From contig CAZBWV010000040.1 of assembly GCA_964495805.1 (NCBI GenBank), positions 1 through 17,609 of the forward strand: a stretch of DNA of 17,609 nt, written 5' to 3'. Of this stretch, positions 6,794-14,968 are shown one piece after another. Position 1 is the stretch's first letter. Each line of letters starts with the position of its first letter. This DNA is from JALXCH01 sp964495805 (lineage in GTDB: Bacteria; Calditrichota; Calditrichia; RBG-13-44-9). Both the position numbers and the translations under genes were made by a program. Below the pieces are notes generated by a model. It was not told the DNA's origin. It saw only the letters and a program-made list of their open reading frames with translations, and searched no databases.

Positions 6794-8143
6794 ATGAAAG
6801 CTTACGATAAATACAATCAGCAAGCACGGGATTGGCTAATCAGCGATTTTGAGACGTTCCGCAAACGAATAACCGGAACGAACGACTCCACCGTACTGGA
6901 TTTACGACAGACCGCGCTTCGGGCATTTCGGGAAGTGGGATTCCCCCACACCAAAGTGGAAGAATGGAAGTACACCAATCTGGAACCGCTTCTGCGGCAA
7001 CATTTTACCCTGACCAGAGATTTCCGGACTCCCGGTCACGAAGCCATCGAACCGTTTCTCTTTCCTGAAGCTGATTCGCTGCGACTGGTGTTTGTAAACG
7101 GCACATTTTCTCCGGAACTCTCGACAGTCCCAAAGTTGCCGGAAGGAGCCATTATCACCGGTTTGAGCCATGCACTGCGGAATTTCCCGGATCTGGTCAA
7201 ACAATACTTAACCGCAGGGGTGGATTACCGGAAGCAAACGTTTCCGGCACTGAATCTGGCGTTTCAGGAAGATGGCTATTTTATTTATCTTCCGGAAGAG
7301 ACAGATCTTGAATCCCCCATTCATCTGCTCTATGTGTTCGACCCCGGTGATGTGGCTTTTCATGTCCATCCCCGAAACATTCTGGTGGTCCGATCCGGTA
7401 GCCGAATTCAGCTACTGGAAACGCATCGTTACCTTTCCGATTATCCTTACTTCCACAACAGCCTGACCACCACTTTTATTGAGCAGGCCAGTCAGGTAGA
7501 GCATATTCGACTTCAGGATGCCGGGCAGCAGGCGTTTTTAATCAATCATACCGAAGTTTTCCAGAAAAGCGGAAGCAATTACCGCTCGGTAACCATTGAT
7601 CTGGGCGGACGACTGGTTCGCAATGATTTGAATGTGCATTTGCAGGGTGAAGAGGCGGAAACAGTGCTCAATGGTTTTTATCTGACACGTGGTGAGCAGC
7701 ATGTGGACAATCATACGGTTATTGAGCACGAAGTGCCCCGCTGCCAGAGTAACGAACTGTACAAGGGGATTCTTACGGATAAATCCCGTGCGGTATTTAG
7801 CGGATTGATTCGTGTGCACAAAGATGCCCAGAAGACCAATGCGTTCCAGAGCAATCGCAATCTGTTGCTTAGCCGCGAAGCGGAAGTGGACACCAAACCG
7901 CAGTTAATTATTTATGCGGACGATGTGAAGTGTTCCCACGGTGCCACAGTGGGACAGATGAACGAAGAAGCGGTATTCTACATGCAGCAACGGGGTATCG
8001 CCGAACAGGAAGCACGGGCATTGTTGCGATTTGCTTTCGGAGCAGAAGTGCTTCAACCGATCTCCCGGCAGGAACTGCGCAATCGTCTGGAAGAATTGAT
8101 GGCTCAACGGTTACGCAAAGTGAATACGCAGATAATGGAGTAA
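6794..8143 (+). CDS. sufD: SufD, scaffold subunit of SufBC2D
   Basis: The 449-residue protein is a SufB paralogue. The N-terminal helical region includes FREVGFPHTKVEEWKYTNLE (45-64), typical of SufD, followed by the beta-helix and a C-terminal domain. It keeps Cys380 and His382 in DDVKCSHGATVGQMNEEAVFY; the histidine matches the one implicated in cluster assembly in E. coli SufD. SufD is needed for iron entry and complex stability in the family. The ribosome site is weak (GGACAG), so expression may depend on coupling to sufC, which ends 36 nt upstream. Length and order are standard, and nothing is truncated. Confidence 0.95.
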   Translation: MKAYDKYNQQARDWLISDFETFRKRITGTNDSTVLDLRQTALRAFREVGFPHTKVEEWKYTNLEPLLRQHFTLTRDFRTPGHEAIEPFLFPEADSLRLVFVNGTFSPELSTVPKLPEGAIITGLSHALRNFPDLVKQYLTAGVDYRKQTFPALNLAFQEDGYFIYLPEETDLESPIHLLYVFDPGDVAFHVHPRNILVVRSGSRIQLLETHRYLSDYPYFHNSLTTTFIEQASQVEHIRLQDAGQQAFLINHTEVFQKSGSNYRSVTIDLGGRLVRNDLNVHLQGEEAETVLNGFYLTRGEQHVDNHTVIEHEVPRCQSNELYKGILTDKSRAVFSGLIRVHKDAQKTNAFQSNRNLLLSREAEVDTKPQLIIYADDVKCSHGATVGQMNEEAVFYMQQRGIAEQEARALLRFAFGAEVLQPISRQELRNRLEELMAQRLRKVNTQIME

Positions 8144-8150
8144 TTCCAGG

Positions 8151-8184
8151 GGAGACGGGGACTCAGATTTAAACCCGTTTCTCC
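8151..8184 (+). other. Intercistronic hairpin between sufD and sufT
   Basis: GGAGA-CGGG pairs with CCCG-TT-TCTCC (9 bp with a two-nt bulge, loop 14 nt) just after the sufD stop. No T-run follows, so it is not a standard terminator. It could stabilise the sufBCD message or lower sufT expression; no direct evidence supports either. Confidence 0.3.
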
Positions 8185-8229
8185 AATTCGCAAGAAAAAC
8201 AAAAAACATCACACTAAATTCAGGGAAAC

Positions 8230-8580
8230 ATGATGGATGCTCAACATAAACAAAATCAAACAAAAAGACCGGATAAAGAAACACTGCGCCAGCGCATCAT
8301 CGAAATTCTGAAAACGGTGTACGACCCGGAAATCCCGGTGGACATCTGGGAGCTGGGCATGATTTACGACATCTCCATTGATGATGATTACGTGGCGCAC
8401 ATTAAAATGACCCTCACCACCCCCAACTGTCCGGTGGCCGGTTCACTTCCCGGCGAGGTGGAAAGACGGGTACGGGATGTGGAAGGGCTCAAAGATGTGA
8501 AAGTTAAATTGGTGTGGGATCCGCCTTGGACTCCGGAAATGATGAGCGAAGCAGCGCGAATTCAGCTGGGGTATTTTTAA
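8230..8580 (+). CDS. sufT: SufT, MIP18/DUF59-family Fe-S maturation factor
   Basis: The 116-residue protein has the DUF59 (MIP18) signature: VYDPEIPVDIWELGMIYDI (residues 30-48), then TLTTPNCPVAGSLP with conserved Cys67, and a C-terminal WDPPWTPEMMSEAAR. Proteins of this type beside suf genes are called SufT and help load Fe-S clusters into target proteins, especially at high demand. A lysine-rich tail of about 15 residues precedes the domain. Two adjacent ATGs (8230 and 8233) are possible starts, with AGGG just upstream. It is 86 bp after sufD, with a hairpin between. PaaD-like alternatives are excluded by context and the short length. Confidence 0.9.
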   Translation: MMDAQHKQNQTKRPDKETLRQRIIEILKTVYDPEIPVDIWELGMIYDISIDDDYVAHIKMTLTTPNCPVAGSLPGEVERRVRDVEGLKDVKVKLVWDPPWTPEMMSEAARIQLGYF

Positions 8581-8791
8581 AGTAAACATGGGCATCAAGG
8601 GAAATTAAGATGGTACCTGTGGCAGGAGATATCTGAAGCGCGATTTTTTCCCAACCGGATGGTACCGGTTAAAACCAGATCGGCCAACAGGACGACATTT
8701 ATTTCCGCGGTGCCATCTATCTCCTTTTGCCATTATGCCCGGGTATCCCGACAGGTCAAGAAACATGACAGATAAAGGAAGTTAACGTTTT
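8581..8791 (+). promoter_or_regulatory. Structured 211-bp leader before the Rrf2 gene
   Basis: No coding potential is seen. GATGGTACC occurs twice (8609-8617 and 8658-8666), and GGTGCCATC (8709-8717) can pair with either copy. The second copy also lies in a local hairpin AACCGG-ATGGTA-CCGGTT (8653-8670). This gives two exclusive folds, as in an RNA switch, but no known riboswitch class is recognised. No consensus promoter stands out, so the Rrf2 gene may be read through from sufT or have its own weak promoter. Confidence 0.35.
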
Positions 8792-9274
8792 ATGAAAATC
8801 ACCTCACAGGAAGAATACGGTTTGCGGGTGTTAATTCGCATAGCTCGCTGCATGGAACCGGAAGGCATCAGCATTCCCCGCATCAGCCAGGAAGAAGGGC
8901 TAAGCACTCATTATGTGGCAAAGCTATGTCGGCTGCTTCGGTTGGGCGGATTCATCCGGAGCAACCGGGGAAAAGCCGGTGGCTATACTCTCACCCGTTC
9001 TCCCGAACACATCTCTTTGCGTCAGGTGCTGGACGTCCTGGGAGGTCGCCTCTACTCCGGCGACTTCTGCCGGGAACATTCCGGAATTAAAGAAATCTGC
9101 GTTCATACCAATAATTGCACGGTGCGTCCGTTGTGGACACTCATCCAGAGTACGCTGGACCAGATTTTGAACCACTACACCTTGCAAGATATCATCGACG
9201 GTAAGAGCGAGGTGAAACTGGTACCCAGCCGGTCCGATTCTTTCACCACCGAAAATGTGATTGTGAATCGATAA
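8792..9274 (+). CDS. Rrf2-family regulator, likely Fe-S sensor of the SUF locus
   Basis: The 160-residue protein is an Rrf2-type winged-helix regulator. The N-terminus ITSQEEYGLRVLIRIA is typical, the recognition helix region is STHYVAKLCRLLRLGGFIRS (39-58), and the wing is RGKAGGYTLTRSPEHISL. Three C-terminal cysteines (Cys93, Cys103, Cys109) fall where IscR binds its [2Fe-2S] cluster, though the first gap is nine residues instead of five. The protein thus probably senses cluster supply. Its place after sufBCDT suggests it controls this locus, perhaps at the dyad in the sufB promoter. It could equally be called IscR- or SufR-like; no closer assignment is safe. The ribosome site is AAAGGAAG upstream of ATG. 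Confidence 0.88.
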   Translation: MKITSQEEYGLRVLIRIARCMEPEGISIPRISQEEGLSTHYVAKLCRLLRLGGFIRSNRGKAGGYTLTRSPEHISLRQVLDVLGGRLYSGDFCREHSGIKEICVHTNNCTVRPLWTLIQSTLDQILNHYTLQDIIDGKSEVKLVPSRSDSFTTENVIVNR

Positions 9275-9340
9275 CCCCACCATTTTACCCGAGCAATTGA
9301 TTCCCTTTATCCCCTTTCCTATATTCCTTCTGAAAATTGC

Positions 9341-9352
9341 GCGAACGTTCGC
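9341..9352. promoter_or_regulatory. 12-bp perfect palindrome upstream of the lipoprotein peptidase
   Basis: GCGAACGTTCGC lies 38 nt before the peptidase start codon. Its size and position suit a regulator-binding site or a small leader hairpin. It resembles half of a Gram-positive LexA box but lacks the four-nt spacer, so no regulator is named. Confidence 0.35.
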
Positions 9353-9390
9353 ATCCGACGGACATCAAACATAATCAACAGGAGAGAACC

Positions 9391-11058
9391 ATGAAGTGGT
9401 ACCGCTGGCTTTTTATTTTTACCCTTGCCGGTCTGGTGGCAGGGTGTTCCCATCAGAAAACGGAGGAAACAGCCGAAATGGAACAACTGAAACAAAAATT
9501 GGCGCGTTTTGCTCCCACCGAAATCCGGTACGATTCCACCTTGCTGAACGACCGACAAAAGATGGTTGTGCAAAAGCTTTACCAGGCTGCCAGGATTATT
9601 GATCGCATCTTCCTGGATCAGGTGTATTCCCGGAATCGGGAAATTCTGGCGCAGTTAAAACAATCCGATCAAGAAATTGACAGATTGCGGCTGGAACTAT
9701 TTCAAATCATGTTCGGGCCATTCGACCGGCTGGAACACAACCGGCCTTTTATTGGTGACCGACCCAAGCCACCCGGTGCCAACTTCTATCCCGAAGATAT
9801 GAGCAAAGAAGAATTCCAGCAATGGATTCAAACCCATCCGCAGGATGAACCGGCATTCACCTCCGAGGTCACGGTTATCCGCCGGAAAAACGACCAATTG
9901 ATTGCCATTCCCTACTCAGAGTATTACCGGGACGAACTGACCCGCGCGGCTCAATTGCTACGGGAAGCCGCGGAATATGCGGATAATCCCACCCTGAAAC
10001 GCTACCTGCTCACACGCGCCGATGCATTTCTCTCCAACGACTATTACCAGAGCGACATGGCCTGGATGAACTTGAAAGACCATACCATCGAAGTGGTGAT
10101 TGGACCCTACGAAGTTTATGAAGATGAATTGTTTAATTACAAAGCATCGTTCGAATGTTTTATCACCCTGCGAGATCCGGAAGAGAGCGCCAAGCTGGCA
10201 CGTTTCGGGAAGTATCTGGTGGACATTGAAAAACATCTGCCTATTCCCGATCAGTACAAAAATTTCGATCGTGGGCTGGAATCGCCCATTGTGGTGGTAC
10301 AGGAAGTCTTTACCGCCGGGGATGCCAAAGCGGGTGTACAAACACTGGCGTTTAATCTTCCCAACGATGAGCGAGTACGGCAGGCCAAAGGTTCCAAAAA
10401 AGTAATGCTGAAAAACGTGAGCGAGGCAAAATTTCGCAAACTGTTGATCCCCATTGCCCGAAAAGTGCTTCAGGATGACCAGCTCCCTTATGTAACCTTC
10501 GACGCCTTTTTCAACCACACCTTGATGCACGAAATCTCCCATGGGGTGGGTCCGGGATTTATTACCGTCCGCGGGCGGCAAACCGAGGTAAAAAAGGAAC
10601 TGAAAGAAACATATTCCACTATCGAAGAATGCAAAGCCGATGTGCTGGGAATGTATAACAACATCTTCATGATTGAGAAAGGTGAGTATCCCGCCAGTTT
10701 CGAGCGGGAAGTCTGGGCAACTTTTCTGGCCGGTATTTTCCGTTCCATTCGCTTCGGGATTAACGAAGCGCACGGTGCCGGCAATGCCATCATCTTCAAT
10801 TATCTGCTGGAAAAAGGCGGCTATACCTACGACGAATCTTCCGGCAAAGTGCGGGTGAATTTCGACCGGATTGATCAGGCGGTGCAGAGCCTGGCTAATC
10901 GCCTGCTGACCATCCAGGCTACCGGCGATTATGCCGCAGCAAAAGAGATGATTTCCCGATATGCTGTCATGTCCCCGGTAATGAAAACCCTGACTGCCCG
11001 TTTAACTGATTTGCCGGTGGATATCAAACCGATTTATCAAATTGAGGAAGGGAAATAG
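9391..11058 (+). CDS. Lipoprotein zinc metallopeptidase related to dipeptidyl peptidase III (M49-like)
   Basis: The 555-residue protein starts with a lipoprotein signal (MKWYRWLFIFTLAGLVAGC), with lipobox LVAGC and lipidated Cys19. The start at 9391 has GGAGA six nt upstream; the upstream in-frame extension would hide the signal. The zinc motif is HEISH (His380, Glu381, His384), and EECKAD at 412-417 provides the likely third ligand. IGPYEVYEDELFNYKASFE (237-255) is another M49-like block. Spacing between the histidines and the glutamate is only about 29 residues and HExxH is canonical, unlike true DPP III (HExxGH and a wider gap). It is closer to the DPP III-like domain fused to plant Nudix hydrolase 3. 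Probably it trims peptides at the envelope; substrate unknown. Confidence 0.82.
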   Translation: MKWYRWLFIFTLAGLVAGCSHQKTEETAEMEQLKQKLARFAPTEIRYDSTLLNDRQKMVVQKLYQAARIIDRIFLDQVYSRNREILAQLKQSDQEIDRLRLELFQIMFGPFDRLEHNRPFIGDRPKPPGANFYPEDMSKEEFQQWIQTHPQDEPAFTSEVTVIRRKNDQLIAIPYSEYYRDELTRAAQLLREAAEYADNPTLKRYLLTRADAFLSNDYYQSDMAWMNLKDHTIEVVIGPYEVYEDELFNYKASFECFITLRDPEESAKLARFGKYLVDIEKHLPIPDQYKNFDRGLESPIVVVQEVFTAGDAKAGVQTLAFNLPNDERVRQAKGSKKVMLKNVSEAKFRKLLIPIARKVLQDDQLPYVTFDAFFNHTLMHEISHGVGPGFITVRGRQTEVKKELKETYSTIEECKADVLGMYNNIFMIEKGEYPASFEREVWATFLAGIFRSIRFGINEAHGAGNAIIFNYLLEKGGYTYDESSGKVRVNFDRIDQAVQSLANRLLTIQATGDYAAAKEMISRYAVMSPVMKTLTARLTDLPVDIKPIYQIEEGK

Positions 11059-11078
11059 GGAAAATAGGGTAGATAGGG
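11050..11078 (+). repeat. Short tandem G-run repeat across the peptidase stop codon
   Basis: Four GGG runs at 11050-11052, 11058-11060, 11067-11069 and 11076-11078 are separated by similar A/T-rich linkers ending mostly in ATA, so the stretch reads as an imperfect 8-9 nt tandem repeat. It overlaps the stop codon TAG. Four such runs with 5-6 nt loops could in principle form a weak G-quadruplex. Confidence 0.5.
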
Positions 11079-11164
11079 AGACAAAGAGCGTGGGAGTGTA
11101 AAGAAGTCGGAACTTGCGAATCACAGAACGGTTCCATTCGCTTCATTTTCTGCTGAATTCGCAT

Positions 11165-11206
11165 AAAAAAGCCCGGGAGGTGTCAGGTCTTCCCGGGCTC
11201 TTTTTT
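11165..11206. terminator. Bidirectional intrinsic terminator between the peptidase gene and htpG
   Basis: A strong stem GCCCGGGA/TCCCGGGC (11171-11178 with 11191-11198, extended by A-T) is flanked by six A on the left and six T on the right. It therefore works as a rho-independent terminator in both directions, ending the rightward peptidase gene and the leftward htpG gene, which converge here. Confidence 0.9.
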
Positions 11207-11273
11207 CGAACGCACCTGAACGCCAGGCAGTGAAAACACGCACGAAGCGTCGCAATGCGGACTCATTAAATTC

Positions 11274-13136
11274 TTACGAAGATCGCGTGGCAGCTTCCAT
11301 AATTTCGGTCATTCGCTGGACGAACTCCGTGGGGGAGTCCAGATTTCCGTCAATCAGTAGCGCCCCTTCGTACAACTGAAGAATACAATTACGCACCAGG
11401 GGATTATCGTCCGATCCCACCAGTTTGCCAGCCAGATTTTTAATCAGCGGATGACGAGGATTAATCTCCAGAATTTTTTTGGAACCGCTGAAGTTTTTAT
11501 CGAACATCTTCATCATCTTCTCCATCTGGCTGTCCATTCCTTCCTTTCCGCTTACCAGTGTCACCGCCGAATCCACCAGACGCCGGGATACCACCACATC
11601 CTCTACCCGATCCCCCAACGTTTTCTTGAACACCTCAATCAAGGACCTGGTTAAATTCTCCGGCAGCGCTTCTTCTTCCCCTTTCACATCTTTCAAATCC
11701 AGGTCTGCTTTATCAATGGATTTTAACGGTTTCTTCTCGTACTCCCCGATGGATGGTACCACAAACACATCCACCGGATCGGTCAACAACAGCACTTCGA
11801 TATCGTTTTTCTGAAAATACTCCAGATTGGGATTGCGGCGAATGACCTCTTTGTTCTCGCCGGAGAGGTAGTAGATCTCTTTCTGGTCGGTCTTCATGCG
11901 GGAGACATAATCCTTCAGCGAAGTGAGTTCTCCCTCTTTTGTTTTGGTGGATTCAAACCGTAGCAGGTTGATGATGCGCTCTCGATTGTTAAAATCGGTG
12001 TTGATGCCGGTTTTGAATAGCATCCCAAAATTTTCGTAGAATTTGCGGTACTTCTCGGGCTCGTTTTTCGCCCAATCCTCCAGGAAAGAAAGAATTTTAT
12101 TGGTCAGCACGTTGCGAATCTTTGCCATCACCGGACTGGATTGCGTCCATTCCCGCGATACGTTCAGCGGCAAGTCCTCGGTATCCACCACCCCGCGGAT
12201 GAAGCGTAAATATTCCGGTAGCAGTTCCTTTGCATTCTCCTGAATAAAAATTTTGTTGGAGTACAGGTGTACCGACTTCTCCAGCTCATCCAGCATAAAC
12301 TGAGGCGGAGCGCTGGAGGGAATAAACAGCAATGCTTTAAAATTCACCGTCCCTTCCACGGAAATATGCAAATGTCCCAACGGAGGTTCAAAATCGTTGG
12401 TGAGGAATTTGTAGAACTCATTCAGCTCCTCTTCTTTTATCTCGTTACGTGGCTTTTGCCACAAAGCGGTCATCCGGTTTACCTGTTCCTTGCCCACATA
12501 AATGGGGAAATCCACAAAATTGGAATATCGCTGGATGACCTCTTTTACCCTGTACTCTTCGGCAAATTCTTTGTACTCATCTTTCAGCTTAAAGGAAATC
12601 TTCGTGCCCCGATGCGGTTTGTCAATTTCTTCGATGGTAAATTTGCCATCTGCCCGTCCAACCCACCGGTAACCACGGGAGTCCGGATCAGCATGGCGCG
12701 TTTCAATTGTCACCTCATCTGTGACCATAAAAACGGAGTAAAATCCCACCCCAAACTGACCAATCAAACTGGCATCCACCGGCTTGTCCTGTTGCTTCAA
12801 TTGCTGTAAGAATTCCAGCGTACCGGATTTAGCCACCGTTCCGATTTCGTTAATCAATTCCTCTTTGGTCATGCCAATGCCGGTATCTTCAATGGAAAAG
12901 AGTTTCTTCTTCTGATTCAGCTCAATCTGAATTTTCAACTCCGCATCCGGTTCCAGCACGTTTTTGTCCGTTAACATGCGAAAACGCAATTTGTTCAATG
13001 CATCCGAAGCATTGGAAATGAGCTCCCGCAGAAAAATTTCCGGATGGGTGTAAAGAGAATGAACAATCAGATGCAACAGCTGTTTCATTTCGGCGCGATA
13101 TTCGTACTCCTCCGCCGCAGAACGATTTCGACTCAT
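11274..13136 (-). CDS. htpG: HtpG, bacterial Hsp90 chaperone
   Basis: The 620-residue protein matches HtpG. The N-terminal GHKL ATPase domain has the catalytic Glu38 and Asn42 (RELISNASDALNKLRF), DTGIGM with Asp84, and GQFGVGFYSVFMV in the lid region. The middle domain includes LPLNVSREWTQSSPVM, and the C-terminal dimerisation domain ends ATRSS, with no eukaryote-type EEVD tail. It is an ATP-dependent cytoplasmic chaperone for client remodelling. GGAGGAG lies just before the start at 13136. It is a single gene, convergent with the peptidase gene through the shared terminator and divergent from the thioesterase gene. TATAAC about 23 nt upstream of the start is a possible -10 element. Confidence 0.96.
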   Translation of the reverse strand: MSRNRSAAEEYEYRAEMKQLLHLIVHSLYTHPEIFLRELISNASDALNKLRFRMLTDKNVLEPDAELKIQIELNQKKKLFSIEDTGIGMTKEELINEIGTVAKSGTLEFLQQLKQQDKPVDASLIGQFGVGFYSVFMVTDEVTIETRHADPDSRGYRWVGRADGKFTIEEIDKPHRGTKISFKLKDEYKEFAEEYRVKEVIQRYSNFVDFPIYVGKEQVNRMTALWQKPRNEIKEEELNEFYKFLTNDFEPPLGHLHISVEGTVNFKALLFIPSSAPPQFMLDELEKSVHLYSNKIFIQENAKELLPEYLRFIRGVVDTEDLPLNVSREWTQSSPVMAKIRNVLTNKILSFLEDWAKNEPEKYRKFYENFGMLFKTGINTDFNNRERIINLLRFESTKTKEGELTSLKDYVSRMKTDQKEIYYLSGENKEVIRRNPNLEYFQKNDIEVLLLTDPVDVFVVPSIGEYEKKPLKSIDKADLDLKDVKGEEEALPENLTRSLIEVFKKTLGDRVEDVVVSRRLVDSAVTLVSGKEGMDSQMEKMMKMFDKNFSGSKKILEINPRHPLIKNLAGKLVGSDDNPLVRNCILQLYEGALLIDGNLDSPTEFVQRMTEIMEAATRSS

Positions 13137-13341
13137 TATCTCCTCCGTTTATTAATTTTGTTATATTTTTTCATGTTCCGATTTTTCCACTGGTTGGATG
13201 ATTCAAAAAAACACCGGGTTACGAACGAAATTTCTTCTTCGGGTACCGCTGGCAATTTTAACCCAAATCTCACTTCCTACCTTCTTCCTTGCTTTTCCGC
13301 CCGGAGAATCCATAACTTAACGGCTAAAAAAAGGATCATTC

Positions 13342-13806
13342 ATGAGCATCTGGTTTAAGGAATACACGCTGGAAGAAGTTCAACCCTGGACGCGGCACAC
13401 TCTGGACGAAGCTCTGGGAATTGAATATGTGGAAATCGGTCCGGATTATTTAAAAGCCAGCATGCCGGTGGATCATCGCACGGTTCAACCCCTGCGCATG
13501 CTCCATGGCGGGGCTTCGGTAGCTCTGGCGGAAAGTCTCGGCAGTGTTGCGGGAACCATGTGCGTTGATCCCCACAAACAATATTGCGTAGGCGTTGAGA
13601 TCAACGCTAACCACCTGAAATCTGTTCGGGAACCGGACCGGGTCACCGGCACAGCCCGCCCCTTGCATCTCGGTAGAACCATTCAAGTATGGGAAATCCG
13701 CATCGAAAATTCCAGACAGGAGCTGGTTTGCGTCAGCCGTATTACGATGGCGGTTCGGGAATACCGTCCCGGGGAACCCCCGCAAAACAAGCCCGTAAAC
13801 CGGTAA
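13342..13806 (+). CDS. Hotdog-fold acyl-CoA thioesterase (PaaI / YdiI-EntH type)
   Basis: The 154-residue protein has the hotdog thioesterase signature LRMLHGGASVALAESLGS (51-68), with oxyanion-site HGG at 55-57 and a likely catalytic Glu64, the same arrangement as E. coli YdiI and EntH. The next block, VGVEINANHLKSVREP, is also typical. Such enzymes hydrolyse aromatic or medium-chain acyl-CoA/ACP thioesters. In a menaquinone-using organism the substrate could be 1,4-dihydroxy-2-naphthoyl-CoA, but no men gene is in the window, so no symbol is given. AAAGGA six nt upstream supports the start. The next gene lies 76 bp downstream on the same strand. Confidence 0.85.
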   Translation: MSIWFKEYTLEEVQPWTRHTLDEALGIEYVEIGPDYLKASMPVDHRTVQPLRMLHGGASVALAESLGSVAGTMCVDPHKQYCVGVEINANHLKSVREPDRVTGTARPLHLGRTIQVWEIRIENSRQELVCVSRITMAVREYRPGEPPQNKPVNR

Positions 13807-13882
13807 AACCAGATTCGTACTGGCAATGCTTGGAATCGTAAAAAGCCCATCAATCTGGTTCACCCAATAAGCAGGTAACAAG

Positions 13883-14968
13883 TTGGATACCATCACACAA
13901 ATAACTTTAGGTGCCGCCATTGGGGAACTCACCCTGGGTCGGAAAGTGGGAAACAAAGCAGTATTGTGGGGCGGCGTGGCCGGGCTGATCCCGGACCTGG
14001 ACATCCTGCCCGCCATGCTGATGAATCCGGTGCAGCGGATGGCTTTTCACCGCAGCGTAACCCACTCCCTGCTGTTTGCGGCACTCTGGGCACCGCTGAT
14101 GGCTTATTTCATTTACCGACTCAACCGAAATTTGCCAGTTAACTGGCGGGAATGGGTTTACCTGACGTTCTGGAGTACGGTTACTCACCCGCTGCTGGAT
14201 TGCTTCACTGCCTACGGTACCCAATTGTTCTGGCCTTTCAGCCGTTACCGCATTGCCTGGAACACCATTTTTGTCATCGACCCGTTTTACTCCGTGCCGT
14301 TTGCCTTGAGCGTGCTGGCAGTGCTATTTTTGCCGCGCACCAGTCGTAAGCGATTCTGGATTCATCGCGTCGGACTCATCCTCAGCACCCTGTACCTTAT
14401 GCTGACTGTTGCAAACAAGTTATACGTTACCCATCAGTTCAGGGAGCAACTGAACGCCCAGCATATTCCTTTTACCGAACTTCGTACCGGACCCACTCCT
14501 TTAAACAATTTGCTGTGGCGGGGGGTAGCTCTGGGAACCGACGGATTCTATACAGGCTACTACACGCTGTTGAACCGTTCAGATAGCATTTCATTCCGTT
14601 TTACACCCGCCCATCATGATTGGCTCAATCCTTACCGGAGCAACCCGGAGGTGCAAACCCTGCTCTGGATTACCGGAAATTTCTACGCCGTGGAAAAACA
14701 AAACGGTGCGCTCTTCATTCAGGATATGCGTTACGGACGGCTTTTTGGTTGGGCAGCACCAAACGCTCCGTACATCTTCTCCTTCCGGCTGGAAGCGGAT
14801 TCGCTTGCTTCTTCGCGCCATGTTCATCTTATTCGGGTACGTCCGCCCCTGCGCTTCCATCCCGCAGCACTAAAAGCCTTATGGTATCGCATACAAAATC
14901 GGTCATTACCGGACTCCCTGCAGCTTTTTTCGGGCTCCCACCAATCCGCTTATTTTTTCGGAGGCTAA
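13883..14968 (+). CDS. DUF457/YdjM-family membrane-bound putative metal-dependent hydrolase
   Basis: The 361-residue protein begins at a TTG codon. This start gives MDTITQITLGAAIGE, the characteristic N-terminus of this family (MDxxTQ..LGAA.GE), and AGG lies eight nt upstream. Conserved polar residues are Asp38 and Asp40 (GLIPDLDILP) and His56 and His61 (HRSVTHSLL), then THPLLDCFTAYGTQLFWPFS. Several hydrophobic membrane segments span roughly residues 28-180; the C-terminal third is soluble. Members include E. coli YdjM and are often called inner-membrane metal-dependent hydrolases, but no substrate is established. It ends two nt before pyrD, so the two are probably co-translated. Confidence 0.82.
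   Translation: MDTITQITLGAAIGELTLGRKVGNKAVLWGGVAGLIPDLDILPAMLMNPVQRMAFHRSVTHSLLFAALWAPLMAYFIYRLNRNLPVNWREWVYLTFWSTVTHPLLDCFTAYGTQLFWPFSRYRIAWNTIFVIDPFYSVPFALSVLAVLFLPRTSRKRFWIHRVGLILSTLYLMLTVANKLYVTHQFREQLNAQHIPFTELRTGPTPLNNLLWRGVALGTDGFYTGYYTLLNRSDSISFRFTPAHHDWLNPYRSNPEVQTLLWITGNFYAVEKQNGALFIQDMRYGRLFGWAAPNAPYIFSFRLEADSLASSRHVHLIRVRPPLRFHPAALKALWYRIQNRSLPDSLQLFSGSHQSAYFFGG

Noticed and set aside
8581..8791. T-box, TPP or other known riboswitch in the Rrf2 leader
   Set aside because: No conserved core motif of a known class could be found; only simple complementarity is visible.
9341..9352. LexA (SOS) box
   Set aside because: The Gram-positive LexA box needs four bases between CGAAC and GTTCG; here there are none.
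9958..10773. 271-residue frame opposite the peptidase gene
   Set aside because: It is antisense to a well-supported gene with signal peptide and zinc motif; low-complexity phenylalanine-rich translation is typical of a shadow frame.
12267..12809. 180-residue frame opposite htpG
   Set aside because: It is antisense to highly conserved htpG coding sequence and has no recognisable domain.
13450..14016. 188-residue frame opposite the thioesterase and DUF457 genes
   Set aside because: It spans two supported genes on the other strand and has no family features.
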